Positions 9,029 to 17,205 of a stretch of DNA of 64,000 nucleotides are shown here, piece after piece (within the stretch, counting starts at the first letter, position 1; every line of letters starts with the position of its first letter). This stretch comes from an uncultured Phascolarctobacterium sp. (GTDB taxonomy: Bacteria; Bacillota; Negativicutes; Acidaminococcales; Acidaminococcaceae): positions 7,835 through 71,834 of the forward strand of contig URXU01000008.1 in NCBI GenBank assembly GCA_900552005.1. The letters run 5' to 3'. Position numbers and translations under genes: made by a program. The notes under the pieces were generated by a model. It was given only the letters and a program-made list of their open reading frames with translations, was not told the origin of the DNA and did not search any database.

Positions 9029-10201
9029 TTATTGCTGTACTGCTTGGGTTTCAGTAGTATCCAGTTCGGCCTCTGTCATCGGTTCAGCATTAACTTCACT
9101 GCCCTGACGAATCTTGCCTGTGCCTTCAACAACAATGTTTTCACTGCCATCCAAACCGCTTTCAACCATATACATACGGCCAACGGTAGGACCAACAGTA
9201 ATTTCCTTCATATTAACCTTGTTATCAGCACCGATAACATAAACAAATTTCTTATACATCAATTCAACAACTGCGCGCTGCGGAATCAGCAAAGCATTTT
9301 CCCTGGTGCCTGCAAGAGCCTGAACATGGGCAAACATTCCGGGCAGCAAACGGTGCTGCGGATTTTCAAACAGCGCTCTGATGGTCAATGTACCGGTATT
9401 ATCACTCATCCCACGGTTAACTTCCGCTACATGGCCTTTCAGGTCATAAGTGCTGCCATCACTGAGCACAATGGACAGATTATCCAAAGAAGCCTTGCCA
9501 TTATTATCATGGGCAGCGGATAATTTCAAATATTCCGGTTCAGCAATGCTGAATTTAACAAAAACCGGATCGGTATTGGAAATTGTACCGAGAACAGTCT
9601 GTCCGGCAACAGCATAGTTGCCAACTTCCAGCGCTTTAGTATCAATACGTCCGGTAAAGGGAGCTACAACATTGGTTTCATTCATATCAATTTCCGCATT
9701 GCGCAGCAACGCTTCCATCGCATTTACTGAAGCCTGAGCCTGATCACGCTGCATAATAGCGTTATCCAGGGTCTGTTTGGATACGGCAGCCTGCTCATAC
9801 AGCTTGGTATAACGTTCGGCATCCATAGATGCATTGGCTAAAGTAGCGCGAGCGCTGGCCAGATTAGCCTGCGCATTAAGCACATTGGCCTGATAAGTGC
9901 GCGGATCAATGGAATAAAGAACCTGACCGGCCTGTACGGTATCACCGCCGTTAAAATATTTGCCGGTAATCTGTCCTGATACCTGAGATACCAGACTCAT
10001 TTCCTGCTGTGCTTCTACAAAGCCGGTATAATCATAAATCAGCGGTGTATCGCGTTTTATTACCTGCATGGATTTAACCAGCACCGCAGACGATTGCGGC
10101 TGTTCTTTTTTACTGCAACCCGCTATGCTTACCATCAGTCCGATAGCCAGTACTGCCGCCAAAGCTTTTTTCGCTTTACGGGAGCTGATAAAATCAAACA
10201 T
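9029..10201 (-). CDS. RND efflux membrane fusion lipoprotein (AcrA-like)
   Basis: Periplasmic adaptor linking the RND pump to an outer-membrane channel. The 390-residue protein starts at ATG 10201 behind GGAGGATTTT; the longer in-frame start at 10321 has no ribosome binding site and would put about 40 odd residues before the signal peptide. The signal peptide ends in a lipobox, SIAGC. Lipoyl-like halves (starting near VSGQITGKYFNGGD and closing at VVAPFTGRID) flank an Ala/Gln-rich coiled-coil hairpin, followed by beta-barrel and membrane-proximal domains. It is the first gene of the two-gene operon. Confidence 0.95.
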   Translation of the reverse strand: MFDFISSRKAKKALAAVLAIGLMVSIAGCSKKEQPQSSAVLVKSMQVIKRDTPLIYDYTGFVEAQQEMSLVSQVSGQITGKYFNGGDTVQAGQVLYSIDPRTYQANVLNAQANLASARATLANASMDAERYTKLYEQAAVSKQTLDNAIMQRDQAQASVNAMEALLRNAEIDMNETNVVAPFTGRIDTKALEVGNYAVAGQTVLGTISNTDPVFVKFSIAEPEYLKLSAAHDNNGKASLDNLSIVLSDGSTYDLKGHVAEVNRGMSDNTGTLTIRALFENPQHRLLPGMFAHVQALAGTRENALLIPQRAVVELMYKKFVYVIGADNKVNMKEITVGPTVGRMYMVESGLDGSENIVVEGTGKIRQGSEVNAEPMTEAELDTTETQAVQQ

Positions 10202-10285
10202 ACACAAAATCCTCCTTCTCCTTTTTCTATTCGAAACATAACTTTTTGCAAACAAAAGATATTTAGTCAGTTTCAGAATAATATC

Positions 10286-10314
10286 ATTATAAAATACGCA
10301 TATCAGAAAAGCAA
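10286..10314 (-). promoter_or_regulatory. Promoter candidate for the RND efflux operon
   Basis: On the minus strand, TTGCTT (10309-10314) and TATAAT (10286-10291) are separated by 17 bases, about 85 bases upstream of the fusion-protein start. Confidence 0.6.
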
Positions 10315-10383
10315 ATGCCATTTAAAATGATTATGTTTTATTTACTATGTTTTTCATCATTTTACTCAATTTTTCATATTTTA

Positions 10384-10399
10384 CTGACTGGCCAGTCAG
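10384..10399. promoter_or_regulatory. Perfect 16-bp palindrome, TetR-type operator candidate
   Basis: CTGACTGGCCAGTCAG is perfectly self-complementary. It overlaps the stop codon of the exported-protein gene and lies about 70 bases upstream of the efflux promoter candidate. Its TGAC(N)GTCA layout resembles operators of TetR-family repressors that control RND pumps; no tetR gene lies in the window, so the regulator is inferred. Confidence 0.5.
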
Positions 10400-11655
10400 C
10401 TTAACCACTTTTTATCCTTCAGGAATTTATGCAGATTGCCGATAGCATAGCAGGCCACTTCTTCATTGCCGTCAGTATTCATTACCAGGCAGAGTTTTTT
10501 ATCGGCCAAATACCATTCATCCGGCACCTTGTCCCGAAAGACGATATTCTTATTGGTATTCAGCAAGTTCAGCAGCGGCAGCAAATCAGGATCCTGCAAA
10601 TTCAGAAGATCACCTATTTTTAGCAGCCTTCCACTTTCCGGATCTATATTAATATGATGATGAACAAATTTATTTTTGCCGCTGATCAGCTGAATGCCCA
10701 GCAGCATATCATCTGCCCGCACAACGTTAAACGCCATATCTGCTTCACCGCTGATGAATTTTTGCAGATATGCCGCGCTTTCCTGCCGCAAAAGTTCATT
10801 AATTGTATTTTGCAGTTGAGCATTATCATGTACGGCAATCAGAGGATAAGTTGCTTCCCCTCCGGGAGCCACAATCTTACGCGGCAGCACGGTATACCAG
10901 TTATTTTCACAGCCATCATTGATTTTATTATCTTTACCAACGGCACCCCTTACCAAAATAGTCAATCCGCTGGTCTCCCATTTTTTATCTTTATTCAGCT
11001 TCCATACGGCACCCACATCCGCCAGTACCTTTTTATCGGCAGTTATTTTTTGTGTGGTAAAGACTTCCTGCTTGCCGTCATTATCTGTATCAATTGCAGT
11101 CAGCGAAGAAATTTTTTCCGTCTCCGCCGTCAGACGGCTTGGAGTAATCTGCTCCAGTACCCGTTCATCAATCTGCATGAAGCTGCTGCTGTTATCATTC
11201 ATGGTTACCTGCAGTTGATCTCCTTCTATCGCAGACTCGCGCACTACCCCATAATTATCCGCTCCGGCAAAAATTTCCCGAATATTACTTTTCTCACTGA
11301 AATCGATAATTCTGTATTCTGTCGGCCGCTGCCAGCTGCCCTGAGCCACTGCCAGTAGCAGCTGCTTCTGATCTTTAATAACGCTTACCGTATCCAGCTG
11401 ACAGTTGTAACCGCCTTTAACCGTAGGATTATAAGCAGCTTCTATGTTTCCATCTTCATTTTTAAACAGCAGCAGCAGATTATCTGCGTAACCTCCCGCT
11501 ATTTTATTGCCCCATAATTCTATCTGTACCGGTTTCCCATCGGATTCTGCCTTGGCAGACGCCAAACGCACACTGTCTGCCGCATTTGCGGTGCTCATTG
11601 CGCAAAAAATACCGCAAGCCAGCAAAAGGCCGGTTATTTTTCTGATTCTGATCAC
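10396..11655 (-). CDS. Exported protein with DUF3298-like C-terminal domain
   Basis: 419-residue secreted protein of unknown role. GTG at 11655 is chosen because GAAGGA lies 9 bases upstream and because it opens directly into a signal peptide (RKITGLLLACGIFCAMSTANA). The longer frame adds nearly 50 residues that look like untranslated leader. The middle resembles a small repeat-type or beta-propeller-like region (DTDNDGKQEVFTTQ looks like an FG-GAP/calcium-loop segment). The C-terminal part, from about GGEATYPLIAVHDN to the end, matches the pattern of DUF3298, found in extracytoplasmic Firmicute proteins. An extended -10 (TGGTATAAT, 11690-11698) lies upstream. Confidence 0.75.
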   Translation of the reverse strand: MIRIRKITGLLLACGIFCAMSTANAADSVRLASAKAESDGKPVQIELWGNKIAGGYADNLLLLFKNEDGNIEAAYNPTVKGGYNCQLDTVSVIKDQKQLLLAVAQGSWQRPTEYRIIDFSEKSNIREIFAGADNYGVVRESAIEGDQLQVTMNDNSSSFMQIDERVLEQITPSRLTAETEKISSLTAIDTDNDGKQEVFTTQKITADKKVLADVGAVWKLNKDKKWETSGLTILVRGAVGKDNKINDGCENNWYTVLPRKIVAPGGEATYPLIAVHDNAQLQNTINELLRQESAAYLQKFISGEADMAFNVVRADDMLLGIQLISGKNKFVHHHINIDPESGRLLKIGDLLNLQDPDLLPLLNLLNTNKNIVFRDKVPDEWYLADKKLCLVMNTDGNEEVACYAIGNLHKFLKDKKWLS

Positions 11656-11809
11656 TTTTTCACATCCTTCAATAAATAAGTTTACGTTCATTATACCATG
11701 ATAATTACCGAGGTTATAGACAATCCTGTTACAGATGTTATATTTTACATTCCTCAGAAAAATATTTTGCATTATTTTTCTGCCTCTGATGCAAAGCAAC
11801 GGGTAATAG

Positions 11810-11825
11810 TGTAGAATATTCTACA
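11810..11825. promoter_or_regulatory. Perfect 16-bp palindrome upstream of the importer operon
   Basis: TGTAGAATATTCTACA is fully self-complementary and contains a -10-like TAGAAT (11812-11817). A second perfect palindrome, TAACGCGTTA, follows at 11828-11837, immediately before the AGGAAAGGA ribosome binding site of the binding-protein gene. Probably the operator of an unidentified repressor. Confidence 0.5.
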
Positions 11826-11854
11826 AGTAACGCGTTAGGAAAGGATTTGTCTTT

Positions 11855-12868
11855 ATGAAAAAACTGTTTACATTACTCATGCTGATATGCTTAATGCTGG
11901 CTGCTGCCGGCTGTTCTTCCGACAAAAAATCAGCTGATACAGCCAAAGCCAAAGTCAGCCTCGGTATGCTGCGTCTGACCAGCAGCGCCCCGCTTTTTAT
12001 AGCCATGGAAAAAGGTTATTTTGCCGATGAAGGTCTGGAAATTGACGCTCAATGGTTTGATGCTGCTCATCCCATTGCCGTTGCTACTGCGTCTTCCAAA
12101 ATAGATGTAGGAGCTACGGGAATAACTGCCAGTCTTTTCAATATGGCTGCCAGCGGCCAGCAGCTTGCCATTGTTGCTGATAAAGGACGGGAGCAAAAAG
12201 GTTTCTCCTCCTCAGCCCTCATGGTTACCACCGACAATTTTAATCAGGGTCTTACTAAAATCAGCGGCTTAAAAGGCAAACGTGTCGGCATTACCCAAAA
12301 AGGCTCTACCTTTCATTATATGTTAGGCCGTCTGCTGGCAAGCGAAGGCCTTACACTTAATGACGTACAGCTGGTTCCGCTTAATAAAATCAGCGCGATA
12401 ATGGCAGCTTTGGAAAGCGGACAGATTGACGCAGCCATTTTAAATGAACCCAATATTACCAAGGTTGCCAAGGCAGGCTACGGAAAAACAATCGTTCAGG
12501 TCGGCGACGTAATTCCTTACCAGACCTCCGCTATTTTCTATTCCCCGGAATTTACCAAAAACGAAGCAGTAGGCGTACGTTTCATGAAGGCTTATGCCAA
12601 AGCCTGCAATTATTATTATGATGCCGTTATCGACAAAAAAGATCCTAAGAAATTTGATGAGGTTATCAGCATTATTGCCAAATATGTCAACGCCCCTGCT
12701 GAAGACATCAAGCTTGGACTTCCTTACATCGACCGTGACGGCAAACTGCTGAGCAGCGATATCACTACTCAGATTGACTGGTACTCTCAAAACGGCTTGC
12801 TCAACGGAGCCTTAACCGCAGATAAAATCGTCAATAACAAATTTCTGGAACAGGCGCTGAAAAAATAA
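11855..12868 (+). CDS. ABC transporter substrate-binding lipoprotein (NMT1/SsuA-like)
   Basis: 337-residue periplasmic binding protein for an importer. It has a signal peptide with lipobox (MLAAAGC), then the NMT1/SsuA-type fold with SSAPLFIAMEKGYFADEGL, GATGITASLFNMAASG and LKGKRVGITQKGSTFHYML, segments typical of sulfonate, nitrate, taurine or thiamine-precursor binding proteins. The substrate cannot be read from sequence. It is first in an operon with an ATPase and permease and is followed by a hairpin that may raise its expression over the membrane components. ArsR and an ArsP-type permease follow in the same direction. Confidence 0.9.
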   Translation: MKKLFTLLMLICLMLAAAGCSSDKKSADTAKAKVSLGMLRLTSSAPLFIAMEKGYFADEGLEIDAQWFDAAHPIAVATASSKIDVGATGITASLFNMAASGQQLAIVADKGREQKGFSSSALMVTTDNFNQGLTKISGLKGKRVGITQKGSTFHYMLGRLLASEGLTLNDVQLVPLNKISAIMAALESGQIDAAILNEPNITKVAKAGYGKTIVQVGDVIPYQTSAIFYSPEFTKNEAVGVRFMKAYAKACNYYYDAVIDKKDPKKFDEVISIIAKYVNAPAEDIKLGLPYIDRDGKLLSSDITTQIDWYSQNGLLNGALTADKIVNNKFLEQALKK

Positions 12869-12873
12869 TTTTT

Positions 12874-12895
12874 AAGGGCAGAGATATCTGCCCTT
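12874..12895 (+). terminator. Hairpin between binding-protein and ATPase genes
   Basis: AAGGGCAGA and its complement form a 9-bp stem with loop GATA, followed by CTTT. The tail is weak, so it is more likely a partial terminator or mRNA-stabilising element than a full stop. Confidence 0.6.
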
Positions 12896-12914
12896 CTTTA
12901 CTTAAGGAGATTTT

Positions 12915-13703
12915 ATGAAATTAGTAATAGATAAGATTTGCAAAAGCTTTGCCAACCGGCAGGGAAAAACCCTGCCCGTACTGGAAAATATCAATCTTAC
13001 CGTCAATGAGCAGGAATTTATTGCCATTGTCGGCCCTTCCGGCTGCGGCAAGTCCACATTGCTGAACCTGACCGCCGGACTGTTGGAACCATCGTCCGGT
13101 CAAATTAAATTTACTGAAGTGCAGCAGGGTTATCAGCCCCATATGAGTATTGTGTTTCAGGAAACCGGACTTTTTCCCTGGCGCAGTGTTTATGATAATA
13201 TCGCTTTCGGACTACAGGCCAAAAATATTCCTGCTGCCCAGCAGAAAGAACGCATTCAGAAATATCTGGAACTGGTTGGTCTGAAAGGTTTTGAAACGGC
13301 CTATCCCCACCAGCTCAGCGGCGGTATGCGTCAGCGCGTCGGTATTGCCAGAGCCATGGCCATAGAGCCGGACCTGCTGCTTATGGACGAACCTTTTTCT
13401 GCCCTTGATGCCCAAACTCGTACAATCATGCAGGAAGAATTAGTAACTTTATGGGAAAAAACACGGCTTACAACCATGTATGTTACCCATAATATTCAGG
13501 AAGCAGTAATGCTGGCTGATAGAATTATACTTTTATCCAGACGTCCCGGCCGCATCAGCAAAATTATCAATGTAGACGTTCCACGACCGCAGCGCGCACT
13601 GCCTGAGTATACTGAAACAATTGCCGCTTACACCAGAACTATCTGGGAGCATATCAGCAAGGACGCGCGGGCAGCATTGATGGAGGTGGAAGCAGATGCA
13701 TGA
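12915..13703 (+). CDS. ABC transporter ATPase (SsuB/TauB-like)
   Basis: 262-residue nucleotide-binding subunit that powers the importer. Walker A GPSGCGKST, Q-loop VFQETGLFPW, signature LSGGMRQRV, Walker B LLLMDEPFSALD and the switch His in VTHNIQEA are all present. The QETGLFPWRSV and THNIQEAVMLADRI stretches are typical of the nitrate/sulfonate/taurine class. A good ribosome binding site (AAGGAG) precedes the ATG, and the 3' end overlaps the permease start by 8 bases, so the two are translationally coupled. Confidence 0.94.
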   Translation: MKLVIDKICKSFANRQGKTLPVLENINLTVNEQEFIAIVGPSGCGKSTLLNLTAGLLEPSSGQIKFTEVQQGYQPHMSIVFQETGLFPWRSVYDNIAFGLQAKNIPAAQQKERIQKYLELVGLKGFETAYPHQLSGGMRQRVGIARAMAIEPDLLLMDEPFSALDAQTRTIMQEELVTLWEKTRLTTMYVTHNIQEAVMLADRIILLSRRPGRISKIINVDVPRPQRALPEYTETIAAYTRTIWEHISKDARAALMEVEADA

Positions 13704-14484
13704 ATTTATCGTAGTTAACAAGATGCAGTCCTGGCAGAAAACCTATCCGCACTGGTTTTCTCTGGTTTTTATTATTCTGCTGCTGTGCGTTTGGGAAATT
13801 ATCTGCCGCACCGGCATTATTTCTTCTCTTTTTCTGCCCGCTCCCAGCCAGATTCTCAGTGCTCTTTTGGCAATGACCGTTAACGGTGAAATAGCCGCCA
13901 GTCTGGCTGCAAGTCTGGTGCGTATCGGCCTTGGTTTCCTTATCGGCGCATTTTTAGGACTGGCCGCCGGTCTTATTACAGGTACTTCCGCCTTAGCTGA
14001 CAGGCTGGCCTCTCCTGTTATCAATGCGCTTTACCCCATTCCTAAAATTGCTCTACTGCCGCTGTTTATTCTTTGGCTTGGTATTGGTGAGCTTTCTAAA
14101 ATTACAATTATTGCCACCGGCGTTTTCTTCCCGGTAGCTATGAACACCTTTGCCGGCGTTAAAAACATTGATCCGCTGCTTTTGAAAGTTGCCGCCAGCT
14201 TTAACGCCAGCCGCTGGCTGACAATGAAAGCTATTATTCTGCCTAATGCTCTGCCCATGATTTTTACCGGTTTGCGCCTGGCTGCCGGTACATCCCTGCT
14301 GCTTTTAGTTGCGGCGGAAATGATTGCCGCGCAAACCGGCATCGGCGCTCTAATCCTGCATTACGGTGATCTTATGATTACCGACCGCCTTATGGCCGGA
14401 GTAATTATTCTTTCTCTGCTGGGTGTAATATTTAATTTCATACTGCTCTGGTGTGAAAAAAAAGTAATTCCTTGGAAAAATTAA
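13696..14484 (+). CDS. ABC transporter permease (SsuC/TauC-like)
   Basis: 262-residue inner-membrane channel subunit with about six helices. The ATPase-coupling EAA loop is recognisable (KVAASFNASRWLTMKAIILPNALPMIF has the usual A...G/N...I.LP pattern). YPIPKIALLPLFILWLGIGE is typical of the family. ATG at 13696 lies inside the ATPase gene. Together with the upstream genes it forms a complete three-part importer. Confidence 0.93.
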   Translation: MHEFIVVNKMQSWQKTYPHWFSLVFIILLLCVWEIICRTGIISSLFLPAPSQILSALLAMTVNGEIAASLAASLVRIGLGFLIGAFLGLAAGLITGTSALADRLASPVINALYPIPKIALLPLFILWLGIGELSKITIIATGVFFPVAMNTFAGVKNIDPLLLKVAASFNASRWLTMKAIILPNALPMIFTGLRLAAGTSLLLLVAAEMIAAQTGIGALILHYGDLMITDRLMAGVIILSLLGVIFNFILLWCEKKVIPWKN

Positions 14485-14505
14485 GTTCATTAATAAGGTG
14501 AAACT

Positions 14506-14787
14506 ATGGATAAATTGCAATATGTAAAAATTTTTAAAGCACTGGCCGACGAAACCCGTCTTATGCTGCTGCAGCGTATTTCTGAAACTGAGGAAATCTG
14601 CGTCTGTAAACTAATGGAAGAGTTTTCTATGGCCCAGAGCAAACTCTCCTACCATTTAAAAATGCTGCTGGCAGCTCAGCTTATCAGCGTTCGACCCTGT
14701 GGTAAATGGAATTTTTATACCGTTAATAATGATTTATTACAGCAGCTTTTTCAGGAGGCAGTACTGAAAAATTTACTGAAAAAATAA
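14506..14787 (+). CDS. ArsR-family metalloregulator with CVC metal-binding motif
   Basis: 93-residue winged-helix repressor, only 21 bases after the permease. EICVCKLMEEF carries the CxC pair that binds arsenite or antimonite in ArsR at the start of the DNA-binding domain; SMAQSKLSYHLKMLLAAQLI is the recognition helix-turn-helix. By family knowledge it would bind DNA when metal-free and release on binding thiophilic metalloids. Its likely sites are the two ATCAAA-N4-TTTGAT palindromes downstream. Being last in the importer operon suggests that transport and sensing are linked. Confidence 0.9.
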   Translation: MDKLQYVKIFKALADETRLMLLQRISETEEICVCKLMEEFSMAQSKLSYHLKMLLAAQLISVRPCGKWNFYTVNNDLLQQLFQEAVLKNLLKK

Positions 14788-14795
14788 TAAAGCAC

Positions 14796-14823
14796 TTGTC
14801 ATATCAAATTTATTTGATATAAT
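14796..14823 (+). promoter_or_regulatory. Promoter of the ArsP-type permease overlapping an ArsR operator
   Basis: TTGTCA (14796-14801) and TATAAT (14818-14823) are spaced by 16 bases. The palindrome ATATCAAATTTATTTGATAT (14801-14820) fills the spacer, so a bound repressor would block RNA polymerase. The core is ATCAAA-N4-TTTGAT at 14803-14818. Confidence 0.8.
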
Positions 14824-14858
14824 AAATAAAAGAGAAGCGAATAACTTCTCTTTTATTT
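14824..14858 (+). terminator. Perfect 14-bp hairpin in the permease leader
   Basis: AAATAAAAGAGAAG and its complement with a 7-base loop, ending in TTTTATTT. It can terminate the upstream arsR transcript, or form in the 5' leader of the permease mRNA if transcription starts around 14830. Confidence 0.6.
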
Positions 14859-14868
14859 CAAATTTAAT

Positions 14869-14884
14869 ATCAAATTTTTTTGAT
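14869..14884. promoter_or_regulatory. Second ArsR operator candidate
   Basis: ATCAAA-TTTT-TTTGAT, the same arms and the same 4-base spacing as the operator at 14803-14818, 66 bases downstream and just before the permease ribosome binding site (AAGGAGG). Confidence 0.6.
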
Positions 14885-14903
14885 TTATTAAGGAGGCCTC
14901 TTC

Positions 14904-15887
14904 ATGTTTGACTTTTTCATCAATCAAGTACTGGGCATGCAATGGCTCAGCTCATTAATCTGGCAATTACTGCAAACATATTTGTCTGCAGACAGAACCT
15001 CTGCTTTATGGGGCAGTGTGCATTTTTTTCTGTACGATACCATCAAAATTTCTCTGCTGCTCGTAACTTTGATTTTTCTTATTTCGTATATCCAGTCTTA
15101 TTTCCCACCGGAAAAAACCAAGCGTCTTTTAACTCATTATTCCGGTATCAGCGGTAATATCGCAGCCGCGCTTTTAGGAACAGTTACACCCTTTTGTTCC
15201 TGCTCCAGTGTACCTATCTTCATCGGCTTCACCCGCGCCGGCCTGCCCATTGGCCTTACGTTCTCTTTTCTGATTTCTTCCCCCATGGTGGATGTGGCTT
15301 CATTATTGATGCTTACATCATTTTTCGGCACTAAATTTGCTGTTATCTATACGGTAGTCGGCATTATCCTTGCCGTTGCCGGCGGTAAACTTATTGCTGC
15401 TCTGCAGCTGGAAAAATATTTGCTGCCCTTTCAGGGTACCATTAAAGAATTTTACAGTGAGTCTGAATATTTCAACCAGCGTCAGCGCCTGCAATACGCG
15501 ACAAATGATACTAAAATCATCGTCCGCAAAGTCTTTCCTTATGTGCTGGCAGGCGTGGCGATAGGTGCTCTGATTCATAACTGGCTGCCACGTGATCTGA
15601 TTCTTGCCGTGCTTGGCAATGGCAATCCCTTCGGGGTTATTCTGGCTGCTTTAATCGGTATTCCTATTTATGCCGATATCTTCGGCACCATTCCTATTGC
15701 CGAAGCGCTTTATATGGCAGGTGTTCCTGCAGGCACCATCTTGGCGCTAATGATGTCCGTAACAACTATTTCTCTGCCTTCGCTTATTATGCTCAGCCAG
15801 GTACTGCATAAAAAATTATTACTGACCTTCGTCGGCATTGTAGCTGGCGGCATCATCATTATCGGTTATCTTTTTAATTTTCTCTGA
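14904..15887 (+). CDS. ArsP-type (PF03773) metalloid/metal permease
   Basis: 327-residue polytopic permease with about eight to ten helices. TPFCSCSSVPIFIGFTRAGL near residues 90-110 is the Cys-containing signature of the ArsP_1/SO_0444 permease group, and a second conserved segment, IGIPIYADIFGTIPIAEALY, occurs in the C-terminal half. Relatives export trivalent organoarsenicals or other metals. The promoter carries an operator suited to the adjacent ArsR, which supports metalloid-induced export. The exact substrate is unknown. Confidence 0.85.
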   Translation: MFDFFINQVLGMQWLSSLIWQLLQTYLSADRTSALWGSVHFFLYDTIKISLLLVTLIFLISYIQSYFPPEKTKRLLTHYSGISGNIAAALLGTVTPFCSCSSVPIFIGFTRAGLPIGLTFSFLISSPMVDVASLLMLTSFFGTKFAVIYTVVGIILAVAGGKLIAALQLEKYLLPFQGTIKEFYSESEYFNQRQRLQYATNDTKIIVRKVFPYVLAGVAIGALIHNWLPRDLILAVLGNGNPFGVILAALIGIPIYADIFGTIPIAEALYMAGVPAGTILALMMSVTTISLPSLIMLSQVLHKKLLLTFVGIVAGGIIIIGYLFNFL

Positions 15888-15890
15888 TAA

Positions 15891-15924
15891 AAAACAGCAG
15901 TCCAATTTGGACTGCTGTTTTTTT
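15891..15924. terminator. Bidirectional terminator between permease and mntH
   Basis: AAAACAGCAGTCC and its complement with a short AATTT loop, flanked by A-runs and T-runs on both sides; serves the convergent genes ending at 15887 and 15928. Confidence 0.85.
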
Positions 15925-15927
15925 GTA

Positions 15928-17193
15928 TTAAAATGACGCCAATCCCAGGGTTTCTAACAGCAGCATTATATTCAGCACAATAACTATACCGCCGATAATG
16001 CCGAGAGTAAGCTTTAGGCGGGCACTATTGGCATATTTTCCCATAACTTTAGTCGATGAAGTAAGATAAATCAGCAAGCCTATAGTCAATGGCAGCTGAA
16101 CGCTGAGAGCCATCTGCGAATAAATCAGGCCGCTGAACGGATCATCGACAAATAAAATGAACAAAACTGCCAGCCAGTAAGTTATCAGCACTCCATGCCA
16201 GGAATGATAATCGTTAACATCATAACTTTCACCAAAAATACCGGCATAAATGCTGCCGCCGGCCATTCCTGCCGTAACGGTGGAAGCAATACCGGCAAAT
16301 AACAGCGCCACCGCAAAAATCAGAGCCGCACTGCTTCCCAGCAAAGGCTCCAGTAATTCCGTAGCCTGTCCAAGGTCAGCGACCTGAACATGATTTTTAT
16401 TAAAGACAGCAGCGGCAATCAAAATCATGGCGCTGTTGATCGCCCAGCCAATACCCATGGAAAAAATCGTATCAAGAAATTCAAAGCGCAGCTGTTTTTG
16501 AATTACCTTTTCATCAGCTAAATTCCACTGCCTGCTTTGAATAACTTCCGAATGCAAAAACAGATTATGAGGCATAACTACCGCTCCCAATACGCTCATG
16601 ATGACCAGCAGGGAGCCATGAGGAATAGCCGGCGTTACCCAGCCGGCAGCAGCCGCCGGCCAATCAACCGGAATCATCACAATCTCTACCAAAAAAGACA
16701 GTCCAATCAGGGAAACAAAACCAATAATCAAATTTTCCATCTTACGATAGGAATTAGAGCGCAATAGCCATGAACACAAGGCAGCCATCATGACGCTGCC
16801 CAGCCATAAGGGCAGCTTAAACAGCAGATTAAGAGCAATGGCTCCACCTAAAATTTCTGCCATGGCTGTTGCCGTTGCGGCCAGCACACCTGAAAATAAA
16901 AGTACCCTTGCCAGAGCCTTAGGCAAATGAGCAGTAGCTGCCTCTGCCAGGCAAAGACCCGTAGCAATACCAAGATGAGCCGCATTATGCTGCAGGACAA
17001 TCAGCATGATGGTCGCTAATGTTACCATCCAGAGCAGAGTATAACCATATTCAGACCCCGCAGCCAGATTGGAAGCCCAGTTGCCGGGATCAATAAAACC
17101 CACGGTAATCAAAAGTCCCGGTCCCAGATAGCGCAGCAGTTCCTTGGCCCGCTCACTTGTTGTATGTTTTTTCTCATATTCTTGCAGTTTCAT
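15928..17193 (-). CDS. mntH: NRAMP-family divalent metal importer (MntH-like)
   Basis: 421-residue inner-membrane symporter for manganese or iron with about eleven helices. The TM1 metal motif DPGN occurs in ITVGFIDPGNWASN, and the TM6 motif MPH occurs in VVMPHNLFLHSEVIQ, both at the expected places. It begins 12 bases after the acetyltransferase stop, so both are probably on one transcript. No metal-regulated operator was recognised. Confidence 0.93.
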   Translation of the reverse strand: MKLQEYEKKHTTSERAKELLRYLGPGLLITVGFIDPGNWASNLAAGSEYGYTLLWMVTLATIMLIVLQHNAAHLGIATGLCLAEAATAHLPKALARVLLFSGVLAATATAMAEILGGAIALNLLFKLPLWLGSVMMAALCSWLLRSNSYRKMENLIIGFVSLIGLSFLVEIVMIPVDWPAAAAGWVTPAIPHGSLLVIMSVLGAVVMPHNLFLHSEVIQSRQWNLADEKVIQKQLRFEFLDTIFSMGIGWAINSAMILIAAAVFNKNHVQVADLGQATELLEPLLGSSAALIFAVALLFAGIASTVTAGMAGGSIYAGIFGESYDVNDYHSWHGVLITYWLAVLFILFVDDPFSGLIYSQMALSVQLPLTIGLLIYLTSSTKVMGKYANSARLKLTLGIIGGIVIVLNIMLLLETLGLASF

Positions 17194-17205
17194 TTTTGAC
17201 CACCA

